From: a virus | Reading direction: 5' to 3' (one strand) | DNA length: 34,004 nucleotides | IMG/VR virus record: IMGVR_UViG_3300032323_002101 | Coordinates: 1 to 34,004 of that record | Shown: positions 1-7,219 of the stretch, piece after piece | How the letters are laid out: each line of letters starts with the position of its first letter | Position numbering within the stretch: the stretch's first letter is position 1 | Translations under genes and position numbers: made by a program | Notes under the pieces: model-generated | The model's database searches: none | The model's input: the letters and a program-made list of their open reading frames with translations, nothing else | What the model was told of the DNA's origin: nothing

Positions 1-30
1 ACAACAAAAAATATACAACGATATCACAAA

Positions 31-46
31 ATAAATTTAGAAGGAG
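31..46 (+). promoter_or_regulatory. possible late-promoter-like box plus Shine-Dalgarno before the holin gene
   Basis: ATAAATT at 31-37 differs from the T4-type late core ATAAATA only at the last base. It is followed by AAGGAG at 41-46, which sits six bases before the ATG at 53. The Shine-Dalgarno is clear; the promoter reading is weak because this stretch is simply AT-rich. Confidence 0.35.
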
Positions 47-52
47 CTAGAG

Positions 53-532
53 ATGTCAGAAGAAGTTAAAAGCGAAAGCGCAAAGAAAAACGAAGATTGG
101 ATGAATTCAAAATGGCGTCCGGCCATGGGTTGGATGTACATGGCAGTGTGTATGGCTGACTTTGTACTATTTCCAGTGTTATGGAGTCTGGTGCAAGTAA
201 TTGGCGGTGGACGTGTGGAAACACAATGGTCACCAATTACTCTACAAGGTGCAGGCCTGTTCCACATGGCCATGGGTGCTATTTTAGGTATTGCGGCATA
301 TGGTCGTACACAAGAAAAGTTAAACGACAAAGCTGGTGCAACATTGCCACCTGCCACATCAACACCCAGTTTTGGTGCACCGGCAGCAAGCACACCATCA
401 CCCAGTTTTGGTAGTGCTACACCAGCAGTAAGCACACCAGCATTTAAACCAGCACCCAGCTTTGGTGCACCAACTACTGTGAGCTCAACTGGTAAAGCCA
501 TGCCGGTACAGCCCGAACAACCAGAACTTTAA
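53..532 (+). CDS. holin-like membrane protein with a Pro/Ser/Phe-Gly repeat tail
   Basis: A 159-residue protein. The N-terminus (about 1-20) is charged. Residues 20-100 carry K-W-R-P-A-M-G-W, hydrophobic segments around 25-48 and 75-95, W-S-P-I-T-L, G-L-F-H-M-A-M-G and a following R-T-Q-E-K. This pattern matches the three-TM holin family found in marine T4-like phages and gene transfer agents, which permeabilises the inner membrane to start lysis. The tail (about 105-159) is low complexity with three P-S-F-G units. The start is set by AAGGAG at 41-46. A small exported protein follows 13 bases downstream, which suits a lysis or envelope module. Family assignment is from memory of the motif pattern; the function of the tail is unknown. 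Confidence 0.7.
   Translation: MSEEVKSESAKKNEDWMNSKWRPAMGWMYMAVCMADFVLFPVLWSLVQVIGGGRVETQWSPITLQGAGLFHMAMGAILGIAAYGRTQEKLNDKAGATLPPATSTPSFGAPAASTPSPSFGSATPAVSTPAFKPAPSFGAPTTVSSTGKAMPVQPEQPEL
360..475 (+). repeat. imperfect coding repeat, three P-S-F-G units
   Basis: The sequence CACCCAG(T/C)TTTGGT occurs three times, near 363, 408 and 453, at about 45-base spacing. It encodes P-S-F-G separated by Ala/Ser/Thr/Pro-rich linkers in the C-terminal tail of the holin-like protein. The regular spacing suggests duplication of a 15-residue unit. Confidence 0.65.
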
Positions 533-545
533 AAAGGAAATCATT

Positions 546-764
546 ATGAAACACATTATATTTGTAGCAGGCCTAGCATTAGCTGTGGCAGGTCCAGTTT
601 ATGCAGCCGATGACGCTAAACCAGCAACCAAAAAGGTCTGTGTGGATGTCAAAGACAAACAAGGACAGCCTGTTAAAAACAAAGACGGTTCGGTCAAGCA
701 GAACTGTAAGGAAGTAAAACAGCATAAAAAGCACGAAGGCACCAAGGTTCCTGACAAAAAGTAA
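546..764 (+). CDS. small exported basic protein with signal peptide
   Basis: A 72-residue protein of unrecognised family. Residues 1-20 form a textbook Sec signal peptide: M-K-H, a hydrophobic core of about 14 residues, then P-V-Y-A with predicted cleavage before A-D-D. The mature part of about 52 residues is highly charged and Lys-rich, with two cysteines (V-C-V-D and N-C-K-E) that could form a periplasmic disulfide, and a K-D-K-Q-G-Q-P-V-K-N-K-D-G-S segment. There is no lipobox, so a lipoprotein spanin is unlikely. AAAGGAAA precedes the start. It lies 13 bases behind the holin gene and is closed by a strong terminator, so the two probably form one transcript. A role at the envelope during lysis or exclusion is inference. 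Confidence 0.75.
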   Translation: MKHIIFVAGLALAVAGPVYAADDAKPATKKVCVDVKDKQGQPVKNKDGSVKQNCKEVKQHKKHEGTKVPDKK

Positions 765-766
765 TC

Positions 767-795
767 TTGCTTTCTACCTGAAAAGGCAGTATAAT
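767..795 (+). promoter_or_regulatory. sigma70-like promoter overlapping a terminator, driving dnaJ-def-clpA
   Basis: TTGCTT at 767-772 and TATAAT at 790-795 are separated by exactly 17 bases. The -10 box straddles the 5' arm and loop of the terminator hairpin at 781-815. Initiation around 802 would give an RNA lacking the 5' arm, so the new transcript could not be stopped by that hairpin. The -35 matches 4 of 6 consensus bases and the -10 matches 6 of 6. Confidence 0.6.
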
Positions 796-815
796 TAAAA
801 ACATACTGCCTTTTT
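781..815 (+). terminator. Rho-independent terminator after the holin/exported-protein pair
   Basis: A perfect 12-bp stem (AAAAGGCAGTAT at 781-792 with ATACTGCCTTTT at 803-814) encloses a 10-base loop and runs into TTTTTC. The A-run on the other side could let it act in both directions, although no convergent gene is present. Confidence 0.85.
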
Positions 816-822
816 CTTTGAC

Positions 823-1620
823 ATGACTGACTATTACCAAACGCTGGGTGTACAGCGCAACGCCACCGACGATGAAATAAAACGAGCATACCGCAAAGCG
901 GCCATGAAGCATCATCCTGACCGCGGTGGCGATCAAACAAAATTTCAGGCCCTGCAAGAGGCCTATGCCACACTGAGTGACCCACAAAAACGCCAACAGT
1001 ATGACAATCCACATGTGCGTATAAATGTCAATGGTAATCCATTTCATGGTGGGTCGGCGCCCTTTGATTTTGACAGTATATTTGAAATGTTTGGTGCCCG
1101 GGTACATCCCAGACAACAAGCAAGACAACACCATCAACGTGTGAGCATATGGATACCCCTAATTGATGCTGTCACAGGTGGTGCTAGAACTGTGAGTATA
1201 GGTACTCCACAAGGAAACATCGCACTGGAAATAACAATTCCGTCGGGCATACAAGACAACGAAAATGTACGCTATCCAGGCTTGGCGCCAGGCGGGCATG
1301 ATCTTGTGGTAAATTATCGTGTGCATGGGCATCCAGAATGGCAACGCAATGGTCAGGATTTGTACTGCGAGCGTCCAGTGGACTTTTGGGATCTGATCAC
1401 AGGAACTGAATTAAAGCTCAGTGACATTCAAGGTCGAGATCTGGTACTGACTGTGCCACCACGAACTCGCCCAGGAACCATGTTGAGAGGGCGAGGGCGA
1501 GGTATCTCAAGATCAGGTCATGCCCCTGGAGATCTTATAGTCAAACTACAGGCAGTGTTGCCCACAGATATTCCCAACGAAATATTAGAAATATTGGCCA
1601 AACGTCAGGCCAATAAATAA
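823..1620 (+). CDS. dnaJ: DnaJ-like co-chaperone without zinc finger
   Basis: A 265-residue Hsp40-type protein that should stimulate the ATPase of a host DnaK and deliver substrates to it. The J domain (about 1-65) begins T-D-Y-Y-Q-T-L-G-V and carries the essential H31-P32-D33 loop, then [15 protein letters not shown] short Gly/Phe-containing linker follows (about 66-95). There are no CxxCxGxG zinc repeats, so it resembles the CbpA/DnaJB class. Residues 105-260 form the beta-rich substrate-binding C-terminal domains, with [17 protein letters not shown] as the usual second-domain signature. No Shine-Dalgarno is seen; the leader from the promoter at 767-795 would be about 20 bases. It heads a cluster with deformylase and ClpA. 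Confidence 0.93.
   Translation: MTDYYQTLGVQRNATDDEIKRAYRKAAMKHHPDRGGDQTKFQALQEAYATLSDPQKRQQYDNPHVRINVNGNPFHGGSAPFDFDSIFEMFGARVHPRQQARQHHQRVSIWIPLIDAVTGGARTVSIGTPQGNIALEITIPSGIQDNENVRYPGLAPGGHDLVVNYRVHGHPEWQRNGQDLYCERPVDFWDLITGTELKLSDIQGRDLVLTVPPRTRPGTMLRGRGRGISRSGHAPGDLIVKLQAVLPTDIPNEILEILAKRQANK
1592..1619 (+). promoter_or_regulatory. hairpin fused to a late-promoter box before def
   Basis: TATTGGCC at 1592-1599 pairs perfectly with GGCCAATA at 1608-1615 around an 8-base loop. ATAAATA at 1613-1619 overlaps the 3' arm and ends five bases before the ATG at 1625. The hairpin could weaken read-through or protect an RNA end, and the box matches the T4-type late core. The box also contains most of the dnaJ stop codon, so part of the match is constrained by coding. 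Confidence 0.45.
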
Positions 1621-1624
1621 TTTT

Positions 1625-2074
1625 ATGAAGCTCACCAACAAAGTGTTGCGTAGGTCAGCCAAGGCCATTGACGATTTCAAGTATCCAACTAGAAACTCTT
1701 TGCTGGCACAGCAGATGTTTTCATTGATGAAAAAGAACAACGGTATTGGGTTGGCTGCTCCTCAAGTGGGATTGAGTCAAAGGTTGTTTGTGATGGAAAT
1801 CGATCAGATACAGAGAGCATGTTTCAACCCAGAAATACTGAGCCACAGCACTGATTTAACCGAATACACCGAAGGATGCTTGAGTTTTCCTGGAGATGAG
1901 TGTACAATAAAAAGACCCAGTGTTGTGACTGTGCGTTATCAAGATATAGCAGGCACCTGGGTTGAAGAACAATTACACGGGTTGGAGGCAAGATGCTTTC
2001 AACACGAATTAGATCATTTAGATGGAATAACCATGCACGATAGAGCAAAGGAGCAACATGCAACAGAATCCTGA
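1625..2074 (+). CDS. def: peptide deformylase
   Basis: A 149-residue metallo-enzyme that removes the formyl group from N-terminal methionine of new proteins. All three family motifs are intact: G40-I-G-L-A-A-P-Q-V-G49, E83-G-C-L-S with metal ligand Cys85, and Q126-H-E-L-D-H131 with ligands His127 and His131 and catalytic Glu128. It is shorter than typical bacterial enzymes (about 165-170 residues), mainly at the C-terminus, as is usual for marine phage deformylases. Its end overlaps the start of clpA by 17 bases. With dnaJ and clpA it forms a protein-maturation and turnover cassette. A late box ends five bases before the start. Confidence 0.96.
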   Translation: MKLTNKVLRRSAKAIDDFKYPTRNSLLAQQMFSLMKKNNGIGLAAPQVGLSQRLFVMEIDQIQRACFNPEILSHSTDLTEYTEGCLSFPGDECTIKRPSVVTVRYQDIAGTWVEEQLHGLEARCFQHELDHLDGITMHDRAKEQHATES

Positions 2075-4334
2075 AATTGAACAGATTTTGGCCCAGGCAT
2101 CAAAATTGGCCAGGATCAAACATCACGAATATGTAACTCTAGAACACTTGGCCTTGGCCTTGATACGTCATGCTCCATTCAATGCAGTGCTGGTAAAATT
2201 TGGCACCATGGCCGACGCACTGGACAATGACCTAGAAGCCTATGTTGATTCCATGGTGCACTTGACCACAGACAAAGACAAAGATCCAAAGAAGACCAAT
2301 GCTTTGGAACGTGTGTTTAATCGTGCGCTGACGCAGGTGTTGTTTACAGGACGTCGACAAGTCACAACCATTGATTTATGGTTGGCCATTATGAATGAAA
2401 ACAACAGTCATGCTCACTACTATTTTCTCAAGTACGGAGTTGAAAAGAAAACGTTCATTGAATTCTGGCAAGCCAACTACAGCAACAAGGATGGGTTGCT
2501 CACCGACGATCAAGCCAATGACATTCTCGAAGAACACTGTATCAACCTATCCGAAAAAGCCAGAGAAAACAAACTAGAGCCCTTGATTGGTCGAAGCACA
2601 GAGCTCAACGAAATTATCACTGTGTTGGCTAAGAAGTTCAAGGCCAACGTGCTGATGGTGGGCGATCCTGGCGTGGGCAAAACTGCCATTGCTGAAGGCT
2701 TGGCCACAATGATACAGCAAGGCGCTGTGCCTGAGTTCTTGAAAGATCATGAAGTGTGGTCATTAGAAATTGGATCATTGTTGGCAGGATCAAAGTATCG
2801 CGGCGAGTTTGAAGAAAAACTCAAAGACGTAATCATGGCTCTGGAACAGAAGAAGAATGTTGTGCTGTTCATTGACGAAGCACACACCATGCGTGGTGCA
2901 GGATCATCAGGATCAAGTACCCTGGACTTTGCCAACATGATCAAGCCTGCTATAACCAAGGGCATACTCAAAGTCATTGCTTCGACCACTTGGGAAGAAT
3001 ACTACGAATCATTTGAAAAAGATCGTGCGCTGATGCGACGTTTTTATCGTGTGAGCATTGACGAACCTGATGCGGCAACCACAGTGCGTATTTTGCAAGG
3101 TCTACAGCCAAGGCTGGAAGATTTTCACACTGTTACCATCATGCCTGATGCCATAGACCGTGCTGTGGAATTGGCCACACGATATCTGCATGACAAGAAG
3201 AACCCAGACAAGTCAATTGATTTGATTGATGCCGCCTGTGCTAGAGAACGTGTAAAAGATCTAGGCAAGGTTGCAATCACAGCAGAAATGATTCAAGATC
3301 AAGTGGGACGTGTGACCAGTATTCCGGCAGATCGTGTGAAGAACGATGTCAACACCAAGGTCATAGAACTAGAGTCAAACATCAAACAACGACTGTATGG
3401 GCAGGATCAAGTGGTTGATTCGGTGCTGGAACGTATCTATGTCAACTATGCAGGCATTGCCAGTCAACGTCGCCCAGTGGGATGTTTCTTGTTCTTGGGA
3501 CCCACAGGCACAGGTAAAACAGAGTTGGCCAAACTTCTAGCTGAAAATCTTGACATGCACATGCTACGCTATGACATGAGTGAATATCAAGATCGTCACA
3601 CTGTGAGTTCATTGTTGGGCGCACCCCCAGGCTTTGTAGGCTACGACGACAGTCAACTGGGCGGTGGCAAACTGATCAATGATCTTTCCAAACATCCGTT
3701 CTCTGTGTTGTTGTTTGACGAAGTGGAAAAAGCTCATCCTGATGTGGCCAATATTTTCCTACAGATGATGGACGAAGGCACCATCACCGGCAGCAATGGC
3801 AAGCGTGTAGACGTCAAGAACTGTATCATTATTATGACATCTAACTTGGGTGCCAGAGACAACGAAAACAACAACATCGGCTTTGGACAGAGCCTGACAA
3901 AATCCGGCGAAGAAGACCGTGCTGTCAAGGATTACTTCAAGCCTGAACTGCGCAATCGTTTGGACATGATTTGCAAGTTCAACAAACTGGACGATCTCAG
4001 TATCAAGAAAGTGGTGGTTAAATTTGTAGAGGAACTTAAATCTAGCTTGTTGGAAAAAAATATCACTTTAGTATTGACTGAGGCATTGATTGACCATTTG
4101 GCTGCTGTGGGCTACGATCCAAAAATGGGTGCAAGGCCATTGTCACGCAAGATTGATGAGTTGATCAAAGTACCGCTTTCAAAGAAAATTTTGTTTGAAC
4201 GTTTGAAAGATTGTGCAGTCACAGTTGACTGGAACAACAATGCTGTGACATTTTCACATGCTGCCGATAGCGCCACACCTGTGGTAGATAAAGATGGGAT
4301 TATAGTTCTTGACCAATCAACATCTCAACATTAA
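2058..4334 (+). CDS. clpA: ClpA-type AAA+ unfoldase with ClpP-binding loop
   Basis: A 758-residue Hsp100 ATPase. An N-terminal Clp repeat domain spans about 1-140. AAA-1 has Walker A G202-D-P-G-V-G-K-T and Walker B V-V-L-F-I-D-E-A-H. AAA-2 has Walker A G481-P-T-G-T-G-K-T, Walker B V-L-L-F-D-E-V-E-K-A-H and sensor M-T-S-N-L-G-A. There is no long ClpB-type middle domain, which places it with ClpA. Residues I607-G608-F609 lie where ClpA carries its I-G-L/F loop for docking on ClpP, so it probably feeds substrates to host ClpP; no clpP is visible here. AAAGGAG precedes the ATG, which lies inside def. Phage use could be degradation of host factors or prohead quality control; that is inference. Confidence 0.94.
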   Translation: MQQNPEIEQILAQASKLARIKHHEYVTLEHLALALIRHAPFNAVLVKFGTMADALDNDLEAYVDSMVHLTTDKDKDPKKTNALERVFNRALTQVLFTGRRQVTTIDLWLAIMNENNSHAHYYFLKYGVEKKTFIEFWQANYSNKDGLLTDDQANDILEEHCINLSEKARENKLEPLIGRSTELNEIITVLAKKFKANVLMVGDPGVGKTAIAEGLATMIQQGAVPEFLKDHEVWSLEIGSLLAGSKYRGEFEEKLKDVIMALEQKKNVVLFIDEAHTMRGAGSSGSSTLDFANMIKPAITKGILKVIASTTWEEYYESFEKDRALMRRFYRVSIDEPDAATTVRILQGLQPRLEDFHTVTIMPDAIDRAVELATRYLHDKKNPDKSIDLIDAACARERVKDLGKVAITAEMIQDQVGRVTSIPADRVKNDVNTKVIELESNIKQRLYGQDQVVDSVLERIYVNYAGIASQRRPVGCFLFLGPTGTGKTELAKLLAENLDMHMLRYDMSEYQDRHTVSSLLGAPPGFVGYDDSQLGGGKLINDLSKHPFSVLLFDEVEKAHPDVANIFLQMMDEGTITGSNGKRVDVKNCIIIMTSNLGARDNENNNIGFGQSLTKSGEEDRAVKDYFKPELRNRLDMICKFNKLDDLSIKKVVVKFVEELKSSLLEKNITLVLTEALIDHLAAVGYDPKMGARPLSRKIDELIKVPLSKKILFERLKDCAVTVDWNNNAVTFSHAADSATPVVDKDGIIVLDQSTSQH

Positions 4335-4995
4335 AACTGTCAGCAAAGATCGATTGTTCTTTGACCAGTACGAGTACTGCTTCAATTTTAAACTTGAAGA
4401 ATTAAGTACTCTGCGTGAACTTGACCATGTGGCCATTGATCGAGAACTAGACTATAGATCAACATGGCGACAACGTCATCCAAATTTTGGCGGAAGTTGG
4501 CGTGGTCGTCGCGAAGAAATTACAGAAAAACACCGGATCAACTGCCACAATCTCTGTGACTATTTGTTGTCAAAACAAGACTACAAGTTGGTAATTTACA
4601 ACGACTGGGGCTATGTTTACAGCAATGATTTAGCCATGTTAAGATCCATGGAACAGCTAGAATATGTCACTCCAGCCAGTCTAAAACAGGTAGTGTTAGA
4701 CATACCCAGAGACAGTATTTTAATAAAATCCAGTGAGCACGAATGGCGCAGTTATTTTTTTGCAGGGCGCATGACTGATCAACAAAGAGAATCTCTGCGC
4801 AATTTTTTATCCAACCAGTCTGACATACGCATTGGTCCTGGATTGAAAAGATTCTTGTCCAGCAGGCAAAGTACGCATTATTATATCAACGATAATGCAT
4901 TTATTGATCACAACGGGCAGGGCATTATTATGATGCTGGGGCTTATTTTACCCAGAGCCATAAGAAAAACTCTAAAACTCATACGCGATAAATAA
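4309..4995 (+). CDS. conserved hypothetical protein, TTG start inside clpA
   Basis: A 228-residue protein not assigned to a named family. The only in-frame start that keeps the plausible N-terminal region is TTG at 4309, giving a 26-base overlap with clpA; no ATG occurs in frame until Met106. It is rich in Arg, Tyr and Asp, with R-L-F-F-D-Q-Y-E-Y-C-F-N-F near the start, R-Q-R-H-P-N-F-G-G-S-W in the first third, Y-N-D-W-G-Y-V-Y-S-N-D in the middle and a basic C-terminus ending R-A-I-R-K-T-L-K-L-I-R-D-K. No signal peptide or clear membrane span. The compact basic character allows nucleic-acid binding, but this is a guess. Coding is supported by length and coupling to clpA. Confidence 0.7.
   Translation: MTNQHLNIKTVSKDRLFFDQYEYCFNFKLEELSTLRELDHVAIDRELDYRSTWRQRHPNFGGSWRGRREEITEKHRINCHNLCDYLLSKQDYKLVIYNDWGYVYSNDLAMLRSMEQLEYVTPASLKQVVLDIPRDSILIKSSEHEWRSYFFAGRMTDQQRESLRNFLSNQSDIRIGPGLKRFLSSRQSTHYYINDNAFIDHNGQGIIMMLGLILPRAIRKTLKLIRDK
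4988..4994 (+). promoter_or_regulatory. late-promoter box GATAAATA
   Basis: ATAAATA at 4988-4994, preceded by G, matches the T4-type late core. It ends seven bases before the ATG at 5002, so T4-like spacing would put the RNA start about two bases before the start codon. It overlaps the stop codon of the preceding gene. Confidence 0.45.
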
Positions 4996-5001
4996 TTGAC
5001 T

Positions 5002-5166
5002 ATGGCAAAATTACACGAAGAAATTATTGTAGTCAAGGTCAGCAAATTGCTCAAAGACTCAGAACAAGAATCACCAATTATGAGTGCTGAAACAGTGGCC
5101 AGTTTAGAAGCAGTAATCCAAGAACTAGCCGGGCAAACAGTGCTGGTTGAGATTGCAACAGAATGA
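5002..5166 (+). CDS. small acidic hypothetical protein, 54 residues
   Basis: ATG at 5002 opens a 54-residue frame beginning M-A-K-L-H-E-E-I-I-V-V-K-V-S-K-L-L and ending V-E-I-A-T-E. Its TGA overlaps the next ATG (ATGA at 5163-5166), the spacing of translationally coupled genes. The profile is one amphipathic beta-alpha unit with K-D-S-E-Q-E in a loop; no signal peptide or membrane segment. The late box at 4988-4994 lies just upstream. It resembles small conserved proteins found near structural genes of marine phages, but no function can be given. Tight packing on both sides supports it as a real gene. Confidence 0.65.
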   Translation: MAKLHEEIIVVKVSKLLKDSEQESPIMSAETVASLEAVIQELAGQTVLVEIATE

Positions 5167-5531
5167 AAACCCAGGATTTAGTACTGATTCCTGCAACAAC
5201 ACACGGAACTCCATCTGGCAATTATGATGGCAGTAGCCTGGACTTTGACGGAGAACGTCAAAAAGCCGCTGACTATTATATCAGTAGATCAGGTACACAA
5301 AGTGTTCTTTTCGACGTCAATGACTTCATAGGCGATGTTGTTATACAAGGTACCTTGGACGCCGATCCTCAAGCTGATGATCAATGGTTTGATATCTATG
5401 AATTTCCTGATGACTCATCGGCAACCACAGCCACAATTAGTCACACCATTAAAGGTAATTTTACTTGGCTTCGTGCTAGAGTAACCAATTTTACTGATGG
5501 TGTTATCAACGCAGTTACACTTACCTATTAA
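5163..5531 (+). CDS. small beta-rich protein, possible virion component
   Basis: A 122-residue acidic protein of unknown family. It has alternating hydrophobic stretches typical of a beta-sandwich (S-V-L-F-D-V-N-D-F-I-G-D-V-V-I-Q-G-T-L, W-F-D-I-Y-E-F, W-L-R-A-R-V-T-N-F), many Asp/Thr/Ser and almost no Lys, and no signal peptide. The pattern of a vector of strands measuring a difference from zero-like loops is common in phage decoration and neck or fibre-associated proteins, which is the basis for the tentative role. ATGA overlap with the gene upstream and immediate contact with the gene downstream (TAA followed directly by ATG) indicate one operon. Confidence 0.7.
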   Translation: MKTQDLVLIPATTHGTPSGNYDGSSLDFDGERQKAADYYISRSGTQSVLFDVNDFIGDVVIQGTLDADPQADDQWFDIYEFPDDSSATTATISHTIKGNFTWLRARVTNFTDGVINAVTLTY

Positions 5532-5966
5532 ATGGAAAAAATCAAATTAAGTTTGGATATTGCCAATCCCTCGGAATTTCATAATCTGGGCATAGAATTA
5601 TGGTTAGACAATACATTATTTTTTGACAACAACATAAGTCCGGGTACACATCATATAATTCACGAATTTGAAAGTGCAGATGCTGATCATATCTTAAAGA
5701 TCAAACTCAAAAATAAAACTCACGAACATACTAAAATCAATGAAGCAGGAGAAATTGTATCAGACACCCTGATCAATGTTTCTAATTTTTTCATTGACGA
5801 AATAATGATAGATCAATTGGTATTTGATCATGCCGAATATGTACACAACGGCAACGGAAGCAAAACCATTGCTGTGCATAAATTCTACGGTGACCTTGGA
5901 TGCAACGGTCATGTGCAATTAAAGTTTTCTACACCTGTGTATCTCTGGCTGTTAGAGAACATGTAA
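5532..5966 (+). CDS. beta-sandwich-like hypothetical protein
   Basis: A 144-residue protein starting directly after the previous stop. It reads as a jelly-roll-like domain: I-K-L-S-L-D-I-A-N-P, I-E-L-W-L-D-N-T-L-F-F-D, H-H-I-I-H-E-F-E-S-A-D-A-D-H-I-L-K-I-K-L-K-N-K, then F-F-I-D-E-I-M-I-D-Q-L-V-F-D-H. The plan (short ligand strand, turn with P-G, then a strand L-K-I-K/I-R-I) is similar to the 99-residue product at 18921, so the two may be distant paralogues. Such folds are found in carbohydrate-binding and virion surface proteins, but no binding site can be read. It ends at the hairpin controlling the next gene. Confidence 0.7.
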   Translation: MEKIKLSLDIANPSEFHNLGIELWLDNTLFFDNNISPGTHHIIHEFESADADHILKIKLKNKTHEHTKINEAGEIVSDTLINVSNFFIDEIMIDQLVFDHAEYVHNGNGSKTIAVHKFYGDLGCNGHVQLKFSTPVYLWLLENM

Positions 5967-5984
5967 TACCATAAATACTGGTAT
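5966..5984 (+). promoter_or_regulatory. late box inside a start-codon hairpin
   Basis: ATACC at 5966-5970 pairs with GGTAT at 5980-5984, which includes the first two bases of the ATG at 5983. The nine-base loop contains the late box ATAAATA (5971-5977), which ends five bases before ATG. A transcript started from this box at T4 spacing would begin at the ATG and lack the 5' arm. The 5-bp stem alone is weak evidence. Confidence 0.4.
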
Positions 5985-7164
5985 GAAAAAATTAGTGATT
6001 ATTCCTGGTGGATTCCACCCTTATCATGCCGGTCATAAAGCACTGTATGATGCCGCACGTGAAGCATTTCCTTCGGCAGAAGTTTATGTGGCAGCCACAG
6101 ACGACACCACTGGTCGTCCATTTCCATTTAAAACAAAAAAGTTCTTGGCGCAACAAGCAGGTATTCCGGGCAATAGATTTATTCAGGTAAAATCACCATT
6201 CAGTGCCGAAGAAATTACTCAGCATTTTGACCCCAATGAAACACAGTTGATTTTTGTTCGTTCAGAAAAAGATCGCGATCAAAATCCACAGCCAGGACAA
6301 CCTGGACAAATCATCACTCGCGGTCCTCGCAAAGGATTAAGTCCTTATCTACAGCCTTACAAGCGTAACGGACTTGAGCCAATGAAAAATCATGCTTACA
6401 TGACATACCTGCCCACTGTGCAATTTGGTGCAGGCATGACATCGGCCACTGAAATACGTGCCAAATGGCCTGGCATGACAGCAGAACAAAAGGCAGGTCT
6501 AGTGCGTGTGTTGTATCCAATGACCGCAGACAGCGACGCCAAGGTAGCAAAAGTAGTAGAAATACTAGATACTGTCATGGGCACAGAGCCTGAAAAAGCA
6601 GTGGATGAAGCTGTGTTGGTAAACGATCCTGATGCTGGACACCAAATTATTCCCGATGGTGGCATGGGCACATGGGATGAAGCTAGTCTTCGCACCAATT
6701 TGATGCGTAAATTCGTTGCCATGGGCGAAATGATTAAAAATAAAGATTACAAAGGTCTTGACTATGTGTTGTATCAAGGCGGTGTAGTAAAGAGCATGCT
6801 CACTGCGCTGAAGCAATATCAAGGATTCCTGGACAAACAAGGACGTAGACCCATTGCACGTGGTCGTGAAATTGATCTTTCTAAGATTGCCCTGGATGAA
6901 AATCCTGATTATATCGAAGAAGGTGATGTGGTTCAATTCCCTTCAGACCGTTCAGCACCGCCCAATGTTGACCAAGCACATGCAATAGCCATGCAAATCA
7001 TCGACATTGCCAAGGATGAAACTGTACAGGATCCAGGTCCTATGCTGGCTCCTTTGCGTCAAGAACTACAGAGATTGGGCTATCGCTTGCGCATGGACAA
7101 CAACGGCATGCGACTCATACACAATGCCACAAATTGGAACACAATCGTTGACCCAATGAAATAA
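5983..7164 (+). CDS. cytidylyltransferase-like nucleotidyltransferase with C-terminal extension
   Basis: A 393-residue protein. Residues 1-170 form an HxGH-type nucleotidyltransferase (NMNAT/cytidylyltransferase superfamily): K-L-V-I-I-P-G-G-F-H-P-Y-H-A-G-H with catalytic H-A-G-H, then V-Y-V-A-A-T-D-D, and S-A-T-E-I-R, the counterpart of the I-S-S-T-x-I-R motif. The reaction would be transfer of a nucleotidyl group with release of pyrophosphate; the substrate cannot be read, and NAD synthesis or a cytidylylated lipid/sugar are both possible. Residues 195-393 are not recognised and include a D-E-A-V-L-V junction resembling a prohead protease site. No Shine-Dalgarno; a late box ends five bases before ATG. 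The gene ends in the promoter of the following glycosyltransferase. Confidence 0.8.
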   Translation: MKKLVIIPGGFHPYHAGHKALYDAAREAFPSAEVYVAATDDTTGRPFPFKTKKFLAQQAGIPGNRFIQVKSPFSAEEITQHFDPNETQLIFVRSEKDRDQNPQPGQPGQIITRGPRKGLSPYLQPYKRNGLEPMKNHAYMTYLPTVQFGAGMTSATEIRAKWPGMTAEQKAGLVRVLYPMTADSDAKVAKVVEILDTVMGTEPEKAVDEAVLVNDPDAGHQIIPDGGMGTWDEASLRTNLMRKFVAMGEMIKNKDYKGLDYVLYQGGVVKSMLTALKQYQGFLDKQGRRPIARGREIDLSKIALDENPDYIEEGDVVQFPSDRSAPPNVDQAHAIAMQIIDIAKDETVQDPGPMLAPLRQELQRLGYRLRMDNNGMRLIHNATNWNTIVDPMK

Positions 7165-7176
7165 ATCTGCTATACT
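7148..7176 (+). promoter_or_regulatory. sigma70-like promoter for the glycosyltransferase gene
   Basis: TTGACC at 7148-7153 and TATACT at 7171-7176 are separated by 17 bases, with TGC directly before the -10. It overlaps the end of the preceding gene. The leader to ATG at 7220 carries AAAGGAAA as Shine-Dalgarno. Confidence 0.8.
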
Positions 7177-7190
7177 TTTACAAGTGTAAA
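7177..7190 (+). promoter_or_regulatory. inverted repeat at the predicted transcription start
   Basis: TTTACA-AG-TGTAAA is a perfect 6-bp inverted repeat with a two-base centre, lying directly after the -10 box where transcription should start. A dimeric repressor site would sit here; no regulator gene is evident in the window. Confidence 0.4.
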
Positions 7191-7219
7191 TATACGCACA
7201 TTATTTCAAAGGAAACACA

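Noticed and set aside
37-501. 154-residue minus-strand frame with Leu-Gly-Ala repeats
   Set aside because: It mirrors the Pro/Ser/Phe-Gly repeats of the holin-like gene, which has the Shine-Dalgarno and a known family pattern.
4957-5006. GCCATA/TATGGC pairing over the start codon at 5002, like the other late-box hairpins
   Set aside because: Only 6 bp across a loop of 38 bases, too weak to count as a fourth case.
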